10,872 nt of DNA, taken from assembly GCA_013696905.1 (NCBI GenBank), contig JACCXP010000003.1, positions 1-10,872 on the forward strand, written 5' to 3'. Source of the DNA: Thermoleophilaceae bacterium. Lineage in GTDB: Bacteria; Actinomycetota; Thermoleophilia; Solirubrobacterales; Thermoleophilaceae. How positions within the stretch are numbered: the stretch's first letter is position 1; each line of letters begins with the position of its first letter. Of the stretch, positions 6,176-10,872 are shown one piece after another. The notes beneath the pieces were generated by a model. It searched no databases. It had not been told where the DNA came from and saw only the letters and a list, made by a program, of their open reading frames with translations. A program made the translations under genes and the position numbers.

Positions 6176-7365
6176 GAGACCCGCTCGCGATCCTGGAGCG
6201 CGGCGATCTCGTCAGGCGTCAGGCCGACCTCGCGCAGCACCTCGTCCGTGTGCTCGCCGAGCAGCGGCGCGGCGCGGCGGATCTCGGCCGGCGTCTCGCT
6301 CAGCTTGAAGGGCACGCCGAGGCCGCGGATCGTGCCCTCGACCGGGTGCTGCATCTCGACCACCATCTCGCGCGCAACCGTATGCGGATCCTCGAACACC
6401 TGCCGGTAGTCGTTGATCGGGCCGGCCGGCACCCCCTCCTGAAGCATCAGCTCGACCCACTCGCCGGTGTCGCGATCACCGAGCGCCGACTCGAGCTCCG
6501 CCTCGAGCGCCTCGATGTTCGCCATCCGGTCGGGGTTGGTCGCGAAGCGCCCGTCCTCGACGAGGTCCTCGCGGCCGATCACCGCGCACAGGCGGGACCA
6601 CAGCCGCTGGTTGTTGCCGCCGACGGTCAGGTAGCCGTCGCGCGTGCGAAGCGCCTGGTAGGGAGCGGTCAAGCGGTGTGCCGAGCCGAACGGCTGGGGC
6701 ACGCGGCCGGTGGCCCACAGCTCGGCCGTCTCCCAGATCGAGAGCGCGAGCGCGCCCTCGAAGAGGGAGGTGTCGATGTACTGGCCGCGGCCCGTCTCTT
6801 CGCGCGCGATCTGGGCGCTCAGCACCGCAAAGGCGCAGAAGAGGCCGGCCGAGAGATCGCTGATCGGGATCCCCGACTTGACCGGCGCCCCGCCCGGCTC
6901 GCCCGTCACGCTCATCACGCCCGACATCCCCTGCGCGATCAGGTCGAAGCCGGGGCGCTTGGCGTAGGGGCCTGTCTGGCCGAAGCCCGAGATGCTCGCG
7001 TAGATCAGGCGCGGGTTGACGTCCTTGAGCTGCTCGTAGTCGATCCCCAGCCGCGCGGAAACGCCGGGGCGAAAGTTCTCGACCAGCACATCCGCCGTCT
7101 CGACCAGCCGGTAGAACGCGCTGCGAGCGCGATCGTCCTTGAGGTCGAGCGCGACGCTTCGCTTGTTGCGATTGACGGCGAGGAAGGCCGCGGTGTCCTC
7201 GCCCTTCATCTTGAAGCCCATGCCGCGGCGAGCCTGGTCGCCCACCCCCGGCGGCTCGACCTTGACGACGTCGGCGCCCATGTCGCCGAGCAGCTGGCAG
7301 CAGAACGGCCCGGCCATGACTTGGGTCAGGTCGAGCACTCGTAGGTGACGTAGCGGCAGTGCCAT
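6172..7365 (-). CDS. Class III (CaiB/BaiF family) acyl-CoA transferase
   Basis: A 397-residue family III CoA-transferase, full length for the group. These enzymes move CoA between an acyl-CoA and a free carboxylic acid through an aspartyl-CoA intermediate, as interlocked dimers in the cytoplasm. The N-terminal block LDLTQVMAGPF is at residues 11-21, GADVVKVEPP at 30-39, NRNKRSVALDL at 65-75, VENFRPG at 95-101 and SGFGQTGP at 126-133. The likely catalytic Asp is D170 in GIPISDLSAG, by alignment with D169 of E. coli formyl-CoA transferase; TGRGQYIDTS is at 191-200. ATG 7365 lies 12 nt after the ileS stop with no clear Shine-Dalgarno, so translation probably depends on ileS read-through. Downstream it overlaps the crotonase start. 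Substrates are not predictable; a carnitine-, bile-acid- or dicarboxylate-like acid is possible. Annotations such as formyl-CoA transferase would be over-specific. Confidence 0.93.
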   Translation of the reverse strand: MALPLRHLRVLDLTQVMAGPFCCQLLGDMGADVVKVEPPGVGDQARRGMGFKMKGEDTAAFLAVNRNKRSVALDLKDDRARSAFYRLVETADVLVENFRPGVSARLGIDYEQLKDVNPRLIYASISGFGQTGPYAKRPGFDLIAQGMSGVMSVTGEPGGAPVKSGIPISDLSAGLFCAFAVLSAQIAREETGRGQYIDTSLFEGALALSIWETAELWATGRVPQPFGSAHRLTAPYQALRTRDGYLTVGGNNQRLWSRLCAVIGREDLVEDGRFATNPDRMANIEALEAELESALGDRDTGEWVELMLQEGVPAGPINDYRQVFEDPHTVAREMVVEMQHPVEGTIRGLGVPFKLSETPAEIRRAAPLLGEHTDEVLREVGLTPDEIAALQDRERVS

Positions 7366-7377
7366 CGGCTCGCGACG

Positions 7378-10300
7378 TTAGCTGCGCCGGACGGAGATCG
7401 ACAGTCGCCGGCCCTCGATCTCGGCGGCGTGCGCGCCGTCGGCGCCGTCGTAGTCGAGCGAGGTCGCGAGTGTCTCCCCCGTGACGTAGGGCTCGTTGGC
7501 CCGCACCGCCTCGATCAGGTCGGGGTCCCCGCCCACGGTCAACGAGATGCGGTCCTCGACGCTCAAGCCCGACGACTTGCGCGCCCCCTGGATCGCGTGC
7601 ACCACTTCGCGCGCGAGGCCCTCGCGGTGCAGGTCCTCGTCCAGCTCGAGGTCGAGCGCGACGGCGTGGCTGCCGGAGCGCTCGAGCTGATAGCCCTCGA
7701 GCGGCTGGAGCTTGAGCTGCACGTCGCCTGAGGCGAGCGGGTAGTCCCTGCCGTCGACCGAGACGGCGACCGCCCCGCCCTCGCGCAGCGTGCGCGCGGC
7801 CTTCTGCGCGTCGAGCGCCGCGACGGCCGCGGCCACCTGAGGCATCTGCTTGCCGAAGCGCGGTCCGAGCGCGCGATAGTTGGCCTTGAGCTCGAAGCGA
7901 CCGAGCTCCTCGGCCTCCGACACGTAGCGCAGCGCCTTGACGTTGAGCTCGTCGCGGACGAGGTCGCCGAAGCGCTCGATCGCGCTGCGATCCCGGTCAG
8001 TCGCGACGATCACCGCCTCGGGCAGCGGCTGGCGCAGCTTGACCTTGGCGTGCGCCCGGGCCGAGCGGCCGAGCTCGACGGCCTCGCGCGCGACGCGCAT
8101 CTGGTCCTCGAGCTCGACGTCGCGCGCGGCCGGCTCGGGGCGCGGCCAGTCGCACAGGTGCACGGACGGCTCGCTGCCGTCGAGGCGCTCGTAGATCTCG
8201 TCGGCCAGGAACGGAGTCAGCGGAGCAAGCAGCTTGCTGACCTCCACCAGGCAGCGCTCGAGCGTCGAGAAGACGTCGGCCTCGCCGGCCCAGAAGCGGC
8301 GGCGCGAGAGCCGCACGTACCAGTTCGAGAGGTCGTCGACGAACTCGGCGATCGTGCGCCCGGCGCCGGTCGTGTCGTAGTCCTCCATCCGCTCGGTGAC
8401 GGTCCCGACGGTGCCCTCGAGGCGCGACAGGATCCAGCGGTCGAGGTCGGTCTTGTGGGACTCCGGCGGGTCGTCGTGGTCGCGCAGCCTGTCGTAGAGG
8501 TCGTGGAACGCGAACGTGTTCCAGAGCTGAAGCATGAACTGGCGCACAGACTCGCCGACCGTCTCGAGCGAGAAGCGGTAGCCGTCCCACGGCTGCTTCG
8601 AGGTGAAGTAGTACCAGCGGAAGGCGTCCGCGCCGTGGGCCTCGATCACGTCCCACGGCACGACGACGTTGCCGCGGCTCTTCGACATCTTCTGGCCCTC
8701 GGGGTCGAGGATCAGGCCGAGGCAGAGCACGGTCTCGTAGGAGGAGCGGCCGAAGAGGAGCGTCGAGACGGCGAGCAGCGAGTAGAACCACCCGCGCGTC
8801 TGGTCGAGCGCCTCGCAGATGTAGTCGGCGGGGAAGCGCTCGGCGAAGCGCGCCTCGTTCTCGTGCGGCGCGTGCCACTGGGCGAAGGGCATCGAGCCCG
8901 AGTCCCACCACGCGTCGATCACCTCGGGCACGCGCGTCATCCGCTCGCCGCAGTCGGCGCACGGGAAGTGGACGGCGTCGATGTAGGGCTTGTGCAGGTC
9001 ATCGGGCACCGCTCCCCCAAGCTCGCGCAGCTCGGCCACCGAGGCGACGCAGCGCTCGTGGCCGCCCTCGCAGCGCCAGACCGGCAGCGGCGTGCCCCAG
9101 TAACGCTCGCGCGAGAGCGCCCAGTCGACGTTGTTCTCGAGCCAGTTGCCGAAGCGGCCGTGCTTGATGTGCTCGGGGTACCAGGTGATCCCCTCGTTGG
9201 CGGCGAGCAGCTCGTCCTTGACCGCGGTCGTGCGCACGTACCAGGACGACTTCGCGTAGTAGAGGAGCGGCGTGCCGCAGCGCCAGCAGTGGGGGTAGGA
9301 GTGCTCGTAGGGCTCGGCGCGGAAGAGCCGGCCCGAGCTGCGCAGCGCCTCGACGATGTCGGGCTCGGCCTCCTTCACCCAGCGGCCGGCATAGGGGCCC
9401 ATGCGCCGGTCGAACTTGCCGTCCTCGAGCACCGGGTTCTGGAGCGTGAGGCCGTAGCGCTCCCCGAGCTGGAAGTCGTCCTCGCCGAACGCGACCGCGG
9501 TGTGCACGACGCCGGTGCCGTCGTCGGTCGTCACGAAGTCGGCCTCGAGCACGGTGTGCCCGCGCGGACCGTAGTCGTCGATGAACGGGAACGGCGGCTC
9601 GTAGGCGGTGCCGGCGAGCTCCGAGCCCGGCGTGCGAGCGAGCACCTCCGCCCCATCGCCGAGCACGCGCTCGAGCAGCGCCTCGGCCACGATCAGCGTC
9701 TCCGCTCCGAGCCGGGCGCGCACGTAGGTGACCTCGGGGTTGATGGCGAGCGCGGCGTTCGAGAGCAGCGTCCACGGCGTCGTCGTCCAGCCGAGCAGCG
9801 AGACGCCATCCTCGCCGCGCACCGGGAAGCGGACATAGACCGAGGGGTCGATCACGTCGCGGTAGCCCTGGGCGACCTCGTGCGAGGAAAGCGCGGTGCC
9901 GCACCGGGGGCAGTAGGGCACGACCTTGTGGCCCTCGTAGAGCAGGCCCTTCTTCCAGACCTCGGCGAGCGACCACCAGACCGACTCGATGTAGTCGTTG
10001 TCGAGCGTGAAGTAGGCGTCGTCGGTGTCGATCCAGAAGCCGATCCGCTCGGTCAGCCGGTTCCACTCCTCGATGTAGGTCAGCACCGACTCGCGGCAGC
10101 GGGCGTTGAACTCCGCCACCCCGAAGCGCTCGATGTCCTCCTTGGAGGAGATGCCGAGCTCGCGCTCGATCTCGAGCTCGACCGGCAGCCCGTGGCAGTC
10201 CCAACCCGCCTTGCGGTGGACCTCGTAGCCACGCATCGTGCGGTAGCGCGGGAAGACGTCCTTGAAGATCCGCGACAGGACGTGGTGCGAGCCGGGGCGG

Positions 10301-10458
10301 CCGTTGGCCGTCGGCGGCCCCTCGTAGAAGACGTACGGCGTCGCCCCCTCGCGGCGGCGCACCGACTCGTGGAAGACGTCGCGCTCGCGCCAGCGCGCGA
10401 GCACGCCCTCCTCGAGCGCTGGGAACGACTGGGCGGAATCGACCGGCGGGTAGCGCAC
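7378..10458 (-). CDS. ileS: Isoleucyl-tRNA synthetase, type 2 (eukaryote-like), GSHH signature
   Basis: A 1026-residue class Ia synthetase that charges tRNA-Ile with isoleucine and edits valine. The first signature motif, usually HxGH, reads GSHH (residues 56-59, after ANGRP); KMSKS is intact at 590-594. WDCHGLPVE is at 86-94. The CP1 editing domain has GWTTTPWT at 223-230 and the DDGTG to GEDD region at 312-328. Cysteine pairs are C183/C186 with C391/C394, and C463/C470 with C500/C503. The anticodon-binding domain follows, then a long C-terminal region (about 850-1026) like the DUF5915 tail of type-2 IleRS; the C-terminal zinc finger of type-1 enzymes is absent. GTG 10458 fits the family N-terminus (YPPVDSAQSFPALEE), and a TACAAT box 10 nt upstream leaves almost no leader. 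First gene of an operon with the CoA-transferase and crotonase. Confidence 0.98.
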   Translation of the reverse strand: MRYPPVDSAQSFPALEEGVLARWRERDVFHESVRRREGATPYVFYEGPPTANGRPGSHHVLSRIFKDVFPRYRTMRGYEVHRKAGWDCHGLPVELEIERELGISSKEDIERFGVAEFNARCRESVLTYIEEWNRLTERIGFWIDTDDAYFTLDNDYIESVWWSLAEVWKKGLLYEGHKVVPYCPRCGTALSSHEVAQGYRDVIDPSVYVRFPVRGEDGVSLLGWTTTPWTLLSNAALAINPEVTYVRARLGAETLIVAEALLERVLGDGAEVLARTPGSELAGTAYEPPFPFIDDYGPRGHTVLEADFVTTDDGTGVVHTAVAFGEDDFQLGERYGLTLQNPVLEDGKFDRRMGPYAGRWVKEAEPDIVEALRSSGRLFRAEPYEHSYPHCWRCGTPLLYYAKSSWYVRTTAVKDELLAANEGITWYPEHIKHGRFGNWLENNVDWALSRERYWGTPLPVWRCEGGHERCVASVAELRELGGAVPDDLHKPYIDAVHFPCADCGERMTRVPEVIDAWWDSGSMPFAQWHAPHENEARFAERFPADYICEALDQTRGWFYSLLAVSTLLFGRSSYETVLCLGLILDPEGQKMSKSRGNVVVPWDVIEAHGADAFRWYYFTSKQPWDGYRFSLETVGESVRQFMLQLWNTFAFHDLYDRLRDHDDPPESHKTDLDRWILSRLEGTVGTVTERMEDYDTTGAGRTIAEFVDDLSNWYVRLSRRRFWAGEADVFSTLERCLVEVSKLLAPLTPFLADEIYERLDGSEPSVHLCDWPRPEPAARDVELEDQMRVAREAVELGRSARAHAKVKLRQPLPEAVIVATDRDRSAIERFGDLVRDELNVKALRYVSEAEELGRFELKANYRALGPRFGKQMPQVAAAVAALDAQKAARTLREGGAVAVSVDGRDYPLASGDVQLKLQPLEGYQLERSGSHAVALDLELDEDLHREGLAREVVHAIQGARKSSGLSVEDRISLTVGGDPDLIEAVRANEPYVTGETLATSLDYDGADGAHAAEIEGRRLSISVRRS

Positions 10459-10468
10459 TACCGGAGCG

Positions 10469-10474
10469 ATTGTA
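10469..10474 (-). promoter_or_regulatory. Predicted -10 box (TACAAT) of ileS
   Basis: On the minus strand TACAAT lies 10 nt before the GTG of ileS, predicting a leader of only about 3-4 nt. No Shine-Dalgarno fits, and no room exists for a T-box unless a promoter lies inside the lipoprotein gene. The zone where its -35 should be overlaps the opposing -10 at 10488-10493. Confidence 0.6.
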
Positions 10475-10487
10475 GAAAGGCCCGATC

Positions 10488-10493
10488 TACGAT
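10488..10493 (+). promoter_or_regulatory. Predicted -10 box (TACGAT) for a leaderless lipoprotein mRNA
   Basis: TACGAT ends 6 nt before GTG 10500, so the start codon would be the 5' end of the mRNA. Sequence and spacing match the HhH-GPD promoter almost exactly (TACGATC, five bases, GTG). Its expected -35 zone covers the opposing ileS -10. Confidence 0.6.
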
Positions 10494-10499
10494 CCCCGC

Positions 10500-10872
10500 G
10501 TGGGGAGGCTCACGATCCCGGCGCTTGCCGTCGCGCTGCTGGTAGTCGGATGCGCCCGCGAGCAGGAGCCGGTGCTGGCAGCGGCCTGCCGGTCGGGGCC
10601 CGACGCCGTGCAGGCGGCCCTCGCGCGGGCTCCTGGGGCGGTCTCGCTCGACGGCACGCGCCTCTCCGAGTGCCTCGGGCGCGCGGGTCAGCCGGGCGAC
10701 ATCCAACAGGTCGGAGGCGACTACCTCGAGGTCGCGACCGTCCTCGCCGCCGACGCGCGCCGCGACCCCGAGGGGCGCGCGGCGCTGCGGCTCGGGTACC
10801 TCGTCGGCGCAGTGCGCCGCGGCGCGGCCTCGACACAGGGCTTTCACTCCGAGATGGTTCGCCGCATCGAGC
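10500..10872 (+). CDS. Predicted lipoprotein of unknown function (3' end cut by window edge)
   Basis: Translated by hand from GTG 10500; 124 codons are open to the right edge. It begins with a short charged n-region (VGR), a hydrophobic core (about residues 4-16) and a lipobox VVGC with C18 as the lipidation site, predicting export by Sec and anchoring to the outer face of the cytoplasmic membrane. After a short charged linker come helical, alanine-rich segments. C30 and C58 could form a disulfide in the exported domain. I do not recognise the family. The frame is supported by the complete signal peptide, the TACGAT box 6 nt upstream and the lack of stops; the minus-strand open frames here show no protein-like features. 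It diverges from ileS with a 41-bp gap. It could be a small secreted sensor or structural lipoprotein, but nothing seen decides this. Confidence 0.75.
   Translation, partial: MGRLTIPALAVALLVVGCAREQEPVLAAACRSGPDAVQAALARAPGAVSLDGTRLSECLGRAGQPGDIQQVGGDYLEVATVLAADARRDPEGRAALRLGYLVGAVRRGAASTQGFHSEMVRRIE

Noticed and set aside
8050..10545. An 831-codon open frame on the plus strand opposite ileS
   Set aside because: It mirrors the codon pattern of ileS in very GC-rich DNA, has no protein family features, and ileS itself is unmistakable. The same applies to the long plus-strand frames at 6250-7344 (opposite the CoA-transferase) and 3255-4817 (opposite polX).
1..10872. CRISPR array, tRNA genes, insertion sequences, att sites or a defence island
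   Set aside because: No spaced direct repeats, cloverleaf-like segments, terminal inverted repeats, transposase motifs or composition break were found by reading; the genes are housekeeping types.

Overview
The window is compact, very GC-rich bacterial chromosome with GTG starts, 4-base gene overlaps and almost no spacers. The gene content points to the actinobacterial line, probably class Thermoleophilia (Solirubrobacterales/Gaiellales-like): an actinobacterial-type RecQ with a phosphoribosyltransferase-like tail, a small HhH-GPD protein of a family common in Actinobacteria, a PolX polymerase and a eukaryote-like type-2 IleRS. The phylum is fairly safe; the class is inference. No mobile element, CRISPR array, tRNA, rRNA or prophage signal was seen, and no gap without a gene exceeds 75 bases.

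Left third (1-4292), DNA repair: a RecQ helicase cut by the left edge (minus), a divergent HhH-GPD protein (plus), and a PolX polymerase/PHP nuclease (minus) whose 3' end overlaps the glycosylase-like gene by 50 bp. A glycosylase that makes abasic sites next to a PolX that can cut and fill them would make a base-excision pair, although the HhH-GPD protein has no obvious canonical catalytic residues and PolX carries Glu in place of its third catalytic Asp.

Middle (4312-5399): a polyprenol-phosphate-mannose-synthase-like GT2 enzyme diverges from polX out of a 19-bp gap, followed by thioredoxin with its own promoter (TATACT) and Shine-Dalgarno sequence.

Right (5396-10458): a minus-strand operon ileS, class III CoA-transferase, crotonase. 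It ends tail-to-tail with trxA in a shared CTAG that gives TAG to both genes. A partial lipoprotein gene diverges from ileS at the right edge.

Points that stand out: (1) TANNNT boxes exactly 6 nt before GTG starts at three genes, predicting leaderless mRNAs, two of them almost identical (TACGATC then five bases then GTG); (2) opposed, overlapping -10 boxes in the polX/GT2 gap and interlocked promoters in the ileS/lipoprotein gap; (3) an IleRS whose HIGH signature reads GSHH, the swapped form linked to very strong mupirocin resistance in type-2 IleRS; (4) a crotonase lacking both hydratase glutamates; (5) RecQ fused to a ComF-like phosphoribosyltransferase segment. No wholly new multi-gene system is evident: these are housekeeping genes with several atypical active sites and unusual promoter architecture.
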